DNA from: Metarhizobium sp964253915
Lineage (GTDB): Bacteria > Pseudomonadota > Alphaproteobacteria > Rhizobiales > Rhizobiaceae
DNA: 64,000 nucleotides
Direction: 5' to 3'
Assembly: GCF_964253915.1 (NCBI RefSeq)
Contig: NZ_CAXUSG020000004.1
Span: 62,001 to 126,000, forward strand
Below, one piece after another: positions 23,715 through 32,265 of the stretch (the stretch's first letter is position 1; every line of letters starts with the position of its first letter). The notes under the pieces were generated by a model. It was given only the letters and a program-made list of their open reading frames with translations. It was not told the origin of the DNA and ran no database searches. Position numbers and translations under genes: made by a program.

Positions 23715-24644
23715 TCACGCCTGCAGGGCGGCAAGCAGGTTGTTGGCGGCGATCTTCGTGGCGCGATCGACGCTTTCGGCGGTAAAGCCGCCGATATGGC
23801 TGGTGGCGATCACCCGGCGGTTGGTCGCAAGCCGAAGGTCGACCGGCGGCTCCGGCTCGAAGACATCGGTGGCGTAGCAGGCGATCTGGCCGGCATCCAG
23901 CGCTTCAAGCAGTGCTTCCTCGTCGATGAGGCGGGCGCGGGCAGTATTGATCAGCACCAGGCCCGGCTTTGCGGCAAACAGCCGCTCGCGGGTGAACAGC
24001 GCCGAGCCGTCGCGCGGCATCGGGCAATGCAGCGATACCACTTCTGCCTCGGCAATGATCTCGTCGATCTCGGCATAGGAGAAAGAGGCGCCGGGCAGGT
24101 CGAGGTTCGGCCGCATCGGGTCGTAAGCGATGACTTTCGCACCGAGGGCAACGACCATGCGGGCGACCTCGCGGCCGATGGCGCCGCAGCCGATGATGCC
24201 GACGGTGCGGCCGTGGATTTCCAGGCCGCGGGTGCGCGGCCAGCCGCCGGCCTTGATGCCGGCATCGGCGGCCGGGATGGCGCGCATGGCGCTGAACAGC
24301 AGGCCGATCGTCAGCTCGGCGACGCCCATGGAATTGGCGCCCTCGGCAATCATGATCTTGACGCCACGCTGCTGCAGGATCTCGACCGGCAGGTTATCGA
24401 CGCCGACACCGTTGCGGCTGATGACCTTGAGGTTGCTGGCCGCTTCGACGATCTTCGGCGTCACCGGCTCGACGCCGGCAAGCCAGCCGACGCAGCCGGG
24501 AACGAGCGACAGGAGTTCGTCTTCCGTCGGCATGGCGCCGGGTGTCGAATAGACGATTTCGAAGCCACTGTCCTTCAGGCGCTCGACATCCGGATGTGGT
24601 TCGGCGGTCAGCGAGCGGGGCGTGACGAGGATGCGCTGGTTCAT
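23715..24644 (-). CDS. D-2-hydroxyacid dehydrogenase (SerA-like)
   Basis: A 309-residue NAD-dependent 2-hydroxyacid dehydrogenase. It contains the NAD-binding motif GIIGCGAIGREVARM (about residues 145-160), the catalytic arginine in LINTARARLIDEEAL, the glutamate near DVFEPEP and the histidine in ATSHIGGF. It lacks the ACT domain of phosphoglycerate dehydrogenase. It could oxidise or reduce a sugar-derived 2-hydroxy acid. The start at 24644 lies 5 bp after the shikimate-dehydrogenase-like gene. Confidence 0.83.
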   Translation of the reverse strand: MNQRILVTPRSLTAEPHPDVERLKDSGFEIVYSTPGAMPTEDELLSLVPGCVGWLAGVEPVTPKIVEAASNLKVISRNGVGVDNLPVEILQQRGVKIMIAEGANSMGVAELTIGLLFSAMRAIPAADAGIKAGGWPRTRGLEIHGRTVGIIGCGAIGREVARMVVALGAKVIAYDPMRPNLDLPGASFSYAEIDEIIAEAEVVSLHCPMPRDGSALFTRERLFAAKPGLVLINTARARLIDEEALLEALDAGQIACYATDVFEPEPPVDLRLATNRRVIATSHIGGFTAESVDRATKIAANNLLAALQA

Positions 24645-24649
24645 CGTGT

Positions 24650-25603
24650 TTATCTCCCGGCTGCCTTCAGGGCGATTTCGGAAATCTGGTCGAAGGACGG
24701 GCCCGAGGTCGGGATATCGATATGGAAGACTTCGGCGATCACCTGCGTCCAGCCGTGCAGGAAGTAGGTCCAGCCATCGACGATCTTGAGATCTCGTTTC
24801 GCTTCCTGGCTGCGGGCCTGGTCGAGAAAGATCAGGTCGCCGCGATAGTTGAGGTCCCAGGCGACCGCCTTCTTCGGGAAAACGCAGGCGTTGGAGAGCG
24901 GCGAACCCGGCGCATCCTTGCCGAGGCCGGTGGCGTTGATCACCAGCGAACCGGGCTTCAACGTCGGCAGCACGGCATCGTTGTCCTCCGGCTTCGGTGC
25001 CAGCACGTATTCGATCGGCACGTCGGTCTCGACCTGCGCGTGAATACGGCGGATCTCGTCGAGGCGATGCTGGCTGCGATTGGAAACGATGATGCGGCCC
25101 GGCACGTTCGTGCCGCGCGAGCGGCGCATCAGATGCCAGGTGAGCGCGATGGTCGATCCGCCGGCGCCCATGGAAAACAGGTCGGCGCCGGTTTCGGCGA
25201 AATAGTTTTCACCGAGGAAACCGTCGATGGAGAGGCCCGACGAAATCGGGTCCTTGGCATGGCAGATCAGCTTGCCGTCGATCTTCGAGATGCAGCTCGT
25301 CTCGTCCATCAGCCTTGCATGCGGGTCGATGACGTCGAACATGTCCTTGCAGGCGGCGAAGAGGTCGATCTTGTGGGTCGTCACCAGGGCGCCCATCGAC
25401 ATCGGATCGTCGCGGATGAAGGCGACGGCTTCGCGATAGGCGACCGGATCGTCATGCAGCTTGAAATCCATGCCCTTGATGACCGCGTCCTTGAGGCCGA
25501 GATATTCGGCCCAGGCCGGAAACACCTTCATGATCGAGCTTTTGCTGGTGGTGACGCCGATGAAATAGAGGGTCGGCCGAGTTGCCGGTTCGTACTTGCT
25601 CAC
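24650..25603 (-). CDS. shikimate dehydrogenase-like oxidoreductase
   Basis: A 317-residue protein related to shikimate/quinate dehydrogenases. The NAD(P)-binding segment is FSMGAGGSTIALTWHLM, followed by RIIVSNRSQHRLDEI. The substrate lysine/aspartate region is altered from AroE: TTHKIDLFAA keeps the Lys, with ISKIDGKLICHAKDPISSGLS following. The GTG start at 25603 overlaps the stop of the aldolase gene as GTGA, so the longer upstream frame is rejected. Context with KDPG aldolase and an importer argues for a sugar or cyclitol substrate rather than aromatic biosynthesis. Confidence 0.78.
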   Translation of the reverse strand: MSKYEPATRPTLYFIGVTTSKSSIMKVFPAWAEYLGLKDAVIKGMDFKLHDDPVAYREAVAFIRDDPMSMGALVTTHKIDLFAACKDMFDVIDPHARLMDETSCISKIDGKLICHAKDPISSGLSIDGFLGENYFAETGADLFSMGAGGSTIALTWHLMRRSRGTNVPGRIIVSNRSQHRLDEIRRIHAQVETDVPIEYVLAPKPEDNDAVLPTLKPGSLVINATGLGKDAPGSPLSNACVFPKKAVAWDLNYRGDLIFLDQARSQEAKRDLKIVDGWTYFLHGWTQVIAEVFHIDIPTSGPSFDQISEIALKAAGR

Positions 25604-26253
25604 GCGCGTTTCTCCAGCGCTTCCTTCGCGGCCTTGACGGCACCTGCGGCATTCTTGGCTATCTCGGCGAAACGGCCTTCGCGAATATCCTCGGTCTTGG
25701 CGATCCAGGTGCCGCCGACAGCAACAACTTGTTTGATCGACAGCCATTCGCCGATGGTGCCTTCGGTGACGCCGCCGGTGGGGATGAAGCGCACGCCGAG
25801 ATGGGCGAAGGGAGCGGCGATGCCGGAAAGCGCCTTCGGGCCGCCGGCAACGCCGGCGGGGAAGAATTTCGCCAGCCGCACGCCACGCGCCGTCGCCTGC
25901 GTCAGGTCGGTCGGCGTCATGATGCCGGGGCAGAAGGGAAGGCCGGCGGCCTTGGCGGCGTCGACGATGTCAGGATCGTAACCCGGCGCCAGGCCGAAGC
26001 GGGCGCCGGAGTCGATGGCGCGCTTCAGGTTGTCCTTGTCGAGGATGGTGCCGGCGCCGATGCACAGTTCCGGCCGGGCATCGCGGATGGCGGCCAGCAC
26101 ATCGGCTGCGGCGGCCGTGCGAAACGTGATTTCGGCGACCGGCAGGCCGCCTTCCAGCAGCGCATCGGCCAGCGGCACGGCGTCGGAGGCTTTTTCGATG
26201 GCGATGACGGGCACGACGCCCAGGCTGGCGATAAGGTCGATCGGATTGTCCAT
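25600..26253 (-). CDS. eda: 2-keto-3-deoxy-6-phosphogluconate (KDPG) aldolase family
   Basis: A 217-residue class I aldolase of the KDPG/KHG family. The catalytic glutamate is in AEITFRT (Glu 41), the glycine-rich GAGTIL follows, and the Schiff-base lysine lies in VRLAKFFPAG (Lys 129). The enzyme splits a 2-keto-3-deoxy-sugar acid (phosphate) into pyruvate and an aldehyde. Size is normal. ATG 26253 is the family-type start; the frame is open to 26376 but that part reads over the neighbour's end. It may be specific to the pathway here rather than to the housekeeping Entner-Doudoroff route. Confidence 0.87.
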   Translation of the reverse strand: MDNPIDLIASLGVVPVIAIEKASDAVPLADALLEGGLPVAEITFRTAAAADVLAAIRDARPELCIGAGTILDKDNLKRAIDSGARFGLAPGYDPDIVDAAKAAGLPFCPGIMTPTDLTQATARGVRLAKFFPAGVAGGPKALSGIAAPFAHLGVRFIPTGGVTEGTIGEWLSIKQVVAVGGTWIAKTEDIREGRFAEIAKNAAGAVKAAKEALEKRA

Positions 26254-26288
26254 GATCCCTTGTCCTTCGATTTGGAGCGGTGCTTCGA

Positions 26289-26912
26289 TCAGGCGTATTG
26301 TTTCATGAGGGCCGCCACCGTTTCCGGCTGGCGCGGCGTGTAAGCAGGATTGTCGATCAGCTCCCAGCCGCCGCAATCCTTGGCGACGACGCGGTGACGC
26401 ATACCGTTGGAGGCTTCGATGATGCCGTAGTCCTGGCCGCTGTCGGAGGGGTAGGCGAAAACCATCACAAGATCTTCGTCGCCGACATTGATCGAGCGGT
26501 GGATCCAGAAGGGCGGCACGTAACAGATGGTCTGCGGGCCGATTTCGACGATGCGCGTTTCGCCATCAGGCGATTCGAGCTGCATCAGGCCCTGGCCCTT
26601 CTGGCCGTAGTAGATCTCGGGACGGTCGGCCTTGGCGTGGATGTGGCCGCGGGTCAGGAAAAATTCACGGCCGACGCGGCCGGGATTCATGCGGGTGACA
26701 CCGTAGATAAGGTCGCCGCTGTGGGCGCCTGGCCGAAAATCCTCGACATCGTAGACAACAGGATCGGCAAGCTCTTCAACAAGCGCCTGATGGGCGGCAG
26801 CGTCTTCATAGAGGCCGGCAAGATCGCTCAACCGCTTCTCGTAACGCCCTGTGTTTCCACTCATGCCGCCGGTCTCGGGGCTGACGAGGCTGGTAACGGG
26901 TTCTCGCAACAT
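26289..26912 (-). CDS. cupin-type glucose-6-phosphate isomerase
   Basis: A 207-residue cupin of the archaeal-type phosphoglucose isomerase family. Metal ligands are visible in GHIHAKADRPEIYYG (two His and a Glu) with the later His in PPFWIHRSINVGDED. It would interconvert an aldose and ketose phosphate. ATG 26912 is chosen because GGAGG lies just before it. It is the first gene of the leftward set, directly beside the divergent promoter region. A bacterial cupin isomerase in a sugar cluster suggests a specialised isomerase; the substrate may not be glucose 6-phosphate. Confidence 0.8.
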   Translation of the reverse strand: MLREPVTSLVSPETGGMSGNTGRYEKRLSDLAGLYEDAAAHQALVEELADPVVYDVEDFRPGAHSGDLIYGVTRMNPGRVGREFFLTRGHIHAKADRPEIYYGQKGQGLMQLESPDGETRIVEIGPQTICYVPPFWIHRSINVGDEDLVMVFAYPSDSGQDYGIIEASNGMRHRVVAKDCGGWELIDNPAYTPRQPETVAALMKQYA

Positions 26913-26927
26913 TGGATCCTCCATGCT

Positions 26928-26942
26928 TGTAGTGAAATTACA
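26928..26942. promoter_or_regulatory. TGTAGTGAAATTACA operator, left copy
   Basis: An imperfect palindrome (TGTA/TACA ends) 16 bases upstream of the cupin isomerase start. A related inverted copy lies at 27042. The form fits AT-rich palindromes bound by RpiR-family repressors; which protein binds is inference. Confidence 0.5.
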
Positions 26943-27024
26943 TAAATAATCGTCGAAATACAATCAAGTGGAAAATTTAGGCGCAAAATTACGAAAACGA
27001 GCATGGTTTTGATGAAAAATTATG

Positions 27025-27056
27025 TTGACGTGGAAAAATTCGGTAATTACGCTACA
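27025..27056 (+). promoter_or_regulatory. promoter with overlapping right operator copy
   Basis: A -35 TTGACG at 27025, 17 bases, then a -10-like TACGCT at 27048. The operator copy, read on the minus strand as TGTAGCGTAATTACC (27042-27056), matches 12 of 15 bases of the left copy and covers the -10, so binding should repress the binding-protein operon. Confidence 0.55.
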
Positions 27057-27112
27057 TATCAGCCATACAGAAGCTGGCTTGGATGACGCATTCCCCTGTG
27101 GAGGAGAAAATC

Positions 27113-28093
27113 ATGACTTTCGTAAAGCGCACTGCCCTGAAGCTTGGCCTCGCCGCCGCCGTTTCGCTCGCAGCCCTTTCGGCTGCCCAGGCCGCCGATT
27201 GCAAGATCGGCATCTCCATGAAGACGCTCGATGCGCCCTATTTTGCCGCTCAGGAAGTTTCCGCCAAGAAGCAGGCTGAATCGCTCGGTTGCGAAGTTCT
27301 TTCGTCCGATGCCCAGAACGACCTGAACAAGCAGATCGCCGACGTCGAAGACATGGTTGCCCAGGGCATCGGCGCCCTGATCATCAACCCGCGCGACAGC
27401 AAGGGCCTGGTCGGCGCCGTCAACGCTGCGACCGCCGCTGGCGTCAAGGTGTTCGTGATCGACTCCACCATTGACCCGCAGGCGAACTTCGTGACGCTCG
27501 TGCAGTCTTCCAACAGCCAGAACGGCCTGCTCGTCGGCCAGTATCTCGCCGACATCACCAAGGGCAAGGATCTGAAGATCGCCCTGCTGTCCGGCGACAA
27601 GGGCAACGAAGTCGGCCAGGAGCGTCGCCTCGGCGTTCTCGCCGGTCTGCTCGAAGGCCAGCTGCGCAACGAAGGCCGTGCCCGTTTCGAAGTCGTCGGT
27701 CAGGGCTGGGGCCTCTGGGGTCATGAAGGCGGCCTGAAGGCCATGGAAGACCTGCTGGTCGCCAATCCGGATATCAACGTCGTGCTCGGCGAGAACGACT
27801 CCATGGTTCTCGGCGCCAAGATGGCTCTGGAACAGGCCGGTCGCCTCGAAGGCGTCACGCTGATCGCCGCCGCCGACGGCCAGAAGGAAGCGCTGGCGAT
27901 GATCAAGGAAGGCTCTTACGCCGCAACCGGCCTGAACGATCCGGCGCTGGTTGCCGCAACCGCCGTCGATCTCGCCAAGAAGGCGATCGACGGCTCGCTG
28001 CCGGCCGATATCTCCAAGATCACCTACACGACGCCGACCGTGATCAACAAGGACAACGTCGAGACCTACTACAAGGCTGACGCCGTATTCTAA
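27113..28093 (+). CDS. ribose-type sugar ABC transporter binding protein
   Basis: A 326-residue type 1 periplasmic binding protein (RbsB-like). The signal peptide (MTFVKRTALKLGLAAAVSLA, cut after AQA) is clear. Family segments are CKIGISMKTLDAPYFAAQE, IGALIINPRDSKGLVGAV and VVLGENDSMVLGAKMAL. ATG 27113 follows GGAGGAG; the upstream in-frame extension is unlikely. It is the first gene of the rightward set and is followed by a hairpin. Ligand unknown; the kinase and dehydrogenases downstream suggest a sugar or polyol. Confidence 0.9.
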   Translation: MTFVKRTALKLGLAAAVSLAALSAAQAADCKIGISMKTLDAPYFAAQEVSAKKQAESLGCEVLSSDAQNDLNKQIADVEDMVAQGIGALIINPRDSKGLVGAVNAATAAGVKVFVIDSTIDPQANFVTLVQSSNSQNGLLVGQYLADITKGKDLKIALLSGDKGNEVGQERRLGVLAGLLEGQLRNEGRARFEVVGQGWGLWGHEGGLKAMEDLLVANPDINVVLGENDSMVLGAKMALEQAGRLEGVTLIAAADGQKEALAMIKEGSYAATGLNDPALVAATAVDLAKKAIDGSLPADISKITYTTPTVINKDNVETYYKADAVF

Positions 28094-28109
28094 GACCGGT
28101 TCCTCCCTG

Positions 28110-28140
28110 CGGCCGGCATCGCCTCAGGGCATGCCGGCCG
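28110..28140 (+). terminator. hairpin after binding-protein gene
   Basis: CGGCCGGCAT, 11 bases, ATGCCGGCCG: a perfect 10-bp stem 16 bases past the stop, with no T-run. Same placement as hairpins after the binding-protein genes ending at 6430 and 13303. Confidence 0.55.
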
Positions 28141-28241
28141 TTCACCGGATCGATACGGAATGACGGGCGCCGGACGGTTGACGCAACTGTCTGGCCGTCC
28201 GCGTTGAAACGGTCCGTCATGCTTTTCCAGGACGTCGCCTC

Positions 28242-29747
28242 ATGGATCAACTCGTAGAACTGACAGGCATCCGCAAGAATTTCGGTGGCGTGAAGGCGCT
28301 GCAGGGCGTCGATTTCGCGCTTCGACCGGGTGAAGTGCATGCGCTGCTCGGCGAAAACGGCGCCGGCAAGTCGACGCTGATGCGTGTGCTCGGCGGTGAA
28401 TACGTACCGGAGGCCGGCACGGTGAAAGTCGGCGGCGAGGTCCAGCAGTTCCGCCGCCCGTCCGATGCGCTCGAAAAAGGCATTGCCATCATCCACCAGG
28501 AAATGGCGCTGGCGACCGACCTGACGGTGGCCGAGAACATCTTCCTCTCCGAAATTCCCTCGATCATCTCCTGGTCGGACCTCAACCGCCGGGCTCGCGA
28601 GCTGATCACCAGCCTCGGCTTCAACATCAATCCGGGTGAGACCGTCTCCGACCTGTCGGTCGCCCACCAGCAGGTGGTCGAGATCGCCAAGGCGCTGTCG
28701 CGCAACGCCCGCGTCATGGTGTTCGACGAGCCTACCGCAGTGCTTTCCGTGCAGGATGCGGAGCGGCTGCTCGGCATCATCCGTTCGCTGCGCGATCGCG
28801 GCGTCGGTGTCATCTACATCTCCCACCGCCTCGATGAAGTGTTCCGCATCGCCGATCGCATCACCGTCATGAAGGACGGCGCTTCGGTGCAGACGGTCGA
28901 GCGCTCCGAGGTGGAGATCGACGACGTCATCCGCATGATGGTCGGCCGCTCCCTGAAGGCACTGTTCGGCGAGGATGTCGTCCGCACGCCGGGCGAGGAA
29001 GTGCTGCGCGTCGAAAAACTGTCCGACTGCAACCGCGTCAAGGGCGTGTCGCTTGCCGTGCGCGCCGGTGAGATCATCGGGCTCGGCGGCCTCGTCGGCG
29101 CCGGACGCACCGAACTGGTGCGGCTGATCTTCGGTGCCGAGCAGGCGAAGTCGGGCCAGATCTTCATTCACGGCAAGCCAGTCAAGATCCGCACGCCGGT
29201 GGATGCCGTCAATGCCGGTATCGGCCTGGTACCGGAAAGCCGCAAGGAGCAGGGGCTGATTCTCGACTTCCCCATCCGCGTCAACGCGACGATGGCGAAG
29301 CTGGCGCCGCTGGTGAACATGTTCGGCTTCATCCGCCGCGCGGCGGAAAAGGCGACCGTTTCCGATCTCGCCGCCAAGCTGCGCCTGAAGGCCGGCAGCC
29401 TCAACGACCCGGCCTCCAGCCTGTCGGGCGGCAACCAGCAGAAGGTGGTGCTGGCCAAGTGGTTCCACGCCAATGGCGACATCCTGATCTTCGACGAGCC
29501 GACCCGCGGCGTCGATGTCGGCGCCAAGACGGAGATCTATTCGCTGATCAAGTCGCTGGCTGCCGAGGGTCGCGCCGTGCTGGTCATCTCCTCCGAGCAC
29601 CTGGAACTGTTCGGCCTCTGCGACCGGATCCTCGTGATGCGTGAAGGCCAGCTGACGGGTTCGCTGGAGCCTGAAGACTATACCGAAGAAAAACTGTTGA
29701 AGCTGGCCATGGTCGCGCCCAAGGCCCAGCCCCTCTCCAACCATTGA
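28242..29747 (+). CDS. ribose-type sugar ABC transporter ATPase (fused double domain)
   Basis: A 501-residue RbsA/MglA-type ATPase with two domains. The first has Walker A GENGAGKSTLMRVLGG, signature LSVAHQQVVEIAKAL, Walker B VMVFDEPTAVLS and H-loop ISHRLDEV. The second starts near residue 250 with the usual degenerate Walker A (GLVGAGRTELVRLIFG), signature LSGGNQQKVVLAKW and Walker B LIFDEPTRGVDVG. It is the normal fused counterpart of the split ATPases at 6582 and 7312. It drives import through the 29761 permease. Confidence 0.9.
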   Translation: MDQLVELTGIRKNFGGVKALQGVDFALRPGEVHALLGENGAGKSTLMRVLGGEYVPEAGTVKVGGEVQQFRRPSDALEKGIAIIHQEMALATDLTVAENIFLSEIPSIISWSDLNRRARELITSLGFNINPGETVSDLSVAHQQVVEIAKALSRNARVMVFDEPTAVLSVQDAERLLGIIRSLRDRGVGVIYISHRLDEVFRIADRITVMKDGASVQTVERSEVEIDDVIRMMVGRSLKALFGEDVVRTPGEEVLRVEKLSDCNRVKGVSLAVRAGEIIGLGGLVGAGRTELVRLIFGAEQAKSGQIFIHGKPVKIRTPVDAVNAGIGLVPESRKEQGLILDFPIRVNATMAKLAPLVNMFGFIRRAAEKATVSDLAAKLRLKAGSLNDPASSLSGGNQQKVVLAKWFHANGDILIFDEPTRGVDVGAKTEIYSLIKSLAAEGRAVLVISSEHLELFGLCDRILVMREGQLTGSLEPEDYTEEKLLKLAMVAPKAQPLSNH

Positions 29748-29760
29748 TCGGGTTATCGCC

Positions 29761-30732
29761 GTGACCGAATTGACCGAAACACCCCGCCGCTCCCTGAATG
29801 TTGGCCAGATCCTGCAGCGTTACGGCACCATCGCCATCCTCGTTGCACTGGTGATCGTCGCAACCTCGATGTCGAACGTCTTCCTGACCGAGCGCAACCT
29901 GCTCAACGTGCTGCGCCAGATTTCCGGTACCAGCCTGATGGCGGTCGGCATGCTGTTCGTCATTTTGACGCGCGGCATCGATCTCTCCGTCGGTTCGGTC
30001 GCTGCTCTCGGCAGCGTGCTCTCGGCCCTGCTGGTGGCACAGTACGGACCGGGCGTGTCGATGCTGGCGGCACTTGTGGTCGGCGGCATCTGTGGTCTCG
30101 TTTCCGGCGTGCTGATCGCCTTCCTGAAACTGCCACCTTTTGTCACAACGCTGGCGATGATGACGGTGGCGCGTGGCCTCGCCTTCATCGTTTCGGCCGG
30201 CCAGCCGATCATGGTCGGTGAGCCGGGTGCGATCATCACCGCTTTCGGCGCCGGCTTCCTGTTCGGCATTCCTTATCCGGTCGTCCTGATGGCCGTCGTC
30301 TTCCTGGTCGCCGGTGCGGTCCTGGTGTTCACCCGCTATGGACGCCTCGTCAAGGCGATCGGCTCGAATGTCGAGGCGGTGCGGCTGTCGGGTATTCCGG
30401 TCGCCTGGTACACCATGTCGGTCTACGTCATCTCCGGCGTTCTGGCTGCCGGTGCGGGCATCGTCTCCACCAGCCGCACGGGTGTCGGCTCTGCCAATAT
30501 CGGCGTTGGTGCCGAGCTTGATGCCATCGCGGCGGTCGTTATCGGCGGCGCCAGCCTGATGGGCGGCCGCGGCGGGGTGTTCAACACCTTCATCGGTGTG
30601 ATTGTGCTTGGCATTATCGCCAATATGATGAACCTTGCGCGCGTTCCGGGTTACCACCAGCAGGTCTTCATGGGCTGCATCATTGTCGGCGCCATGCTGC
30701 TGCAATATGCATCCAACTGGTTCCGGAAGTAA
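29761..30732 (+). CDS. ribose-type sugar ABC transporter permease
   Basis: A 323-residue BPD_transp_2 permease. Family segments are VILTRGIDLSVGSVAALGSV, VSTSRTGVGSANIGVGAELD and VIGGASLMGGRGGVFNTFIG. The start is GTG 29761, 13 bp after the ATPase gene. As the only permease of this importer it presumably forms a homodimer with the fused ATPase. Confidence 0.9.
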   Translation: MTELTETPRRSLNVGQILQRYGTIAILVALVIVATSMSNVFLTERNLLNVLRQISGTSLMAVGMLFVILTRGIDLSVGSVAALGSVLSALLVAQYGPGVSMLAALVVGGICGLVSGVLIAFLKLPPFVTTLAMMTVARGLAFIVSAGQPIMVGEPGAIITAFGAGFLFGIPYPVVLMAVVFLVAGAVLVFTRYGRLVKAIGSNVEAVRLSGIPVAWYTMSVYVISGVLAAGAGIVSTSRTGVGSANIGVGAELDAIAAVVIGGASLMGGRGGVFNTFIGVIVLGIIANMMNLARVPGYHQQVFMGCIIVGAMLLQYASNWFRK

Positions 30733-30762
30733 CCGAACGCAACGTCTAGACAGGGCATGACC

Positions 30763-32265
30763 ATGGCCGACGATCTTTTCCTGGCAATCGATGTGGGCAC
30801 CGGCAGCGTTCGCGCTGCACTGGTGGACGTGAAGGGGAAGATCCTGTCGATCGCTGCCCGCGAGCACGAGCAGATCGTGCCGCAGTTCGGCTGGTCGGAG
30901 CAGCGGCCCGCGGACTGGTGGCAAGGCGTTGCGGCGGCGATCCGCGAGATCCTGGACACGGTGGCGGATGCCCGGTCGCGTATTTCAGCTGTTTCCGCCT
31001 GCGGCCAGATGCATGGCACGGTGCTGGTCGATGGTAACGGCGTGCTGACGCGCGAGACGGCGCCGCTGTGGAACGACAAGCGCACGGTCGATTACGTCAC
31101 GGCTTTCGAGCGCGCCCATGCACCGGCGGAATATCTGGCCGAAAGCGCCAATCCGCCGACGCCGGCCTGGCCGGGCTTCAAGCTGCAATGGCTGCGCGAC
31201 AACGACCCGTCCGCTTATGCGCGCACCGCCGCGGTGCTGATGCCGAAGGATTACATCAATCTGAAGCTGACCGGCGAGATCGCCATGGACCGCACCGACG
31301 GCGGTGCGAGCTTCCTGATGAACCCGCAGACCGGCGAATGGTCGGACAAGATGGTCGGCCTGCTCGGCCTCGACAAGAGCAAGCTTGCGCCGCTGCGCAA
31401 TCCGGTCGAAATTCTCGGACATGTGACGGAGGCTACCGCCCTGGAGACGGGGCTGCGCGCCGGCACGCCGGTGCTGGTCGGCGGTGCCGACTATCCCGTG
31501 GCTCTGCTCGGCTCCGGCGTCTGCCGTCCGGGCATCGGTTCGGAAGTGATGGGAACCTCGGCGATCATCACCGCGATTGCCGAAAAGCCGCTGCTCGATC
31601 CGTCCGTATCCAACGTCGGCACGGTGGAAGGCAATTGGGGGGCCTTCATGCTGCTGGAATCCGGTGGCGATGCGATGCGCTGGGCGCGCCGCGCCTTCCA
31701 CGAAAAGCAGCTGTCTTATGCCGATATCGTCGCGAAGGCGGCGGAGGCGCCTGCCGGCTCCGACCGGCTGTTCTTCATGCCCTACCTTGTCGGCGAGCGG
31801 CTGGGCGACCATCGCAACGCGCGGGCGCAGTTCTTCGGTATCGGCGCTGGCCATGGCCTCGCCCATATGCACCGCGCCGTGCTCGAAGGTGTGGCCTTCG
31901 CGGTGAAGAGGCATATCAACATTCTTGATGGTATCTCGGGTTCGAAGCTGGAGCGCGTCATCGCGTCCGGCGGCGGTGCCAAGACGAAACTCTGGATGAC
32001 GATCAAGGCGAGCGTCTACAACATCCCGATCCTCGTTCCTGATGAGGCGGAATGCGGCCTCGTCGGCTGCGCCGCCATGGCGGCTGCGGCGACCGGCCGT
32101 TTCTCCAGGGTCGAAGATGCAGCCGACGCTTACGTTTCCTTTGCCGAAGAAATCCGTCCCGACCCGCGCTGGGTGGACGTTTATGCCAAGATGCAGCCTT
32201 TCTTCGAGAAGCTTTATGCGCATAGTCAGGCGCTCTACAACGATCTCGATGGAATGGCATCATGA
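30763..32265 (+). CDS. FGGY-family carbohydrate kinase (xylulokinase-like)
   Basis: A 500-residue sugar kinase. FGGY marks include the N-terminal phosphate loop LAIDVGTGSVRAALVD, the segment SACGQMHGTVLVD, the ATP-domain motif GSEVMGTSAIITAI and the C-terminal signature ASGGGAKTKLWMTIKAS. It phosphorylates the imported sugar or polyol. AGGG seven bases upstream favours ATG 30763 over ATG 30757. The gene stop overlaps the next start as ATGA. Close relation to xylulokinase suggests a pentulose or similar ketose, but FGGY substrate cannot be assigned from sequence alone. Confidence 0.87.
   Translation: MADDLFLAIDVGTGSVRAALVDVKGKILSIAAREHEQIVPQFGWSEQRPADWWQGVAAAIREILDTVADARSRISAVSACGQMHGTVLVDGNGVLTRETAPLWNDKRTVDYVTAFERAHAPAEYLAESANPPTPAWPGFKLQWLRDNDPSAYARTAAVLMPKDYINLKLTGEIAMDRTDGGASFLMNPQTGEWSDKMVGLLGLDKSKLAPLRNPVEILGHVTEATALETGLRAGTPVLVGGADYPVALLGSGVCRPGIGSEVMGTSAIITAIAEKPLLDPSVSNVGTVEGNWGAFMLLESGGDAMRWARRAFHEKQLSYADIVAKAAEAPAGSDRLFFMPYLVGERLGDHRNARAQFFGIGAGHGLAHMHRAVLEGVAFAVKRHINILDGISGSKLERVIASGGGAKTKLWMTIKASVYNIPILVPDEAECGLVGCAAMAAAATGRFSRVEDAADAYVSFAEEIRPDPRWVDVYAKMQPFFEKLYAHSQALYNDLDGMAS

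Noticed and set aside
28044..29744. Minus-strand frame of 566 codons opposite the sugar ATPase
   Set aside because: Opposite a complete double-domain ATPase with all motifs; no fold recognised.
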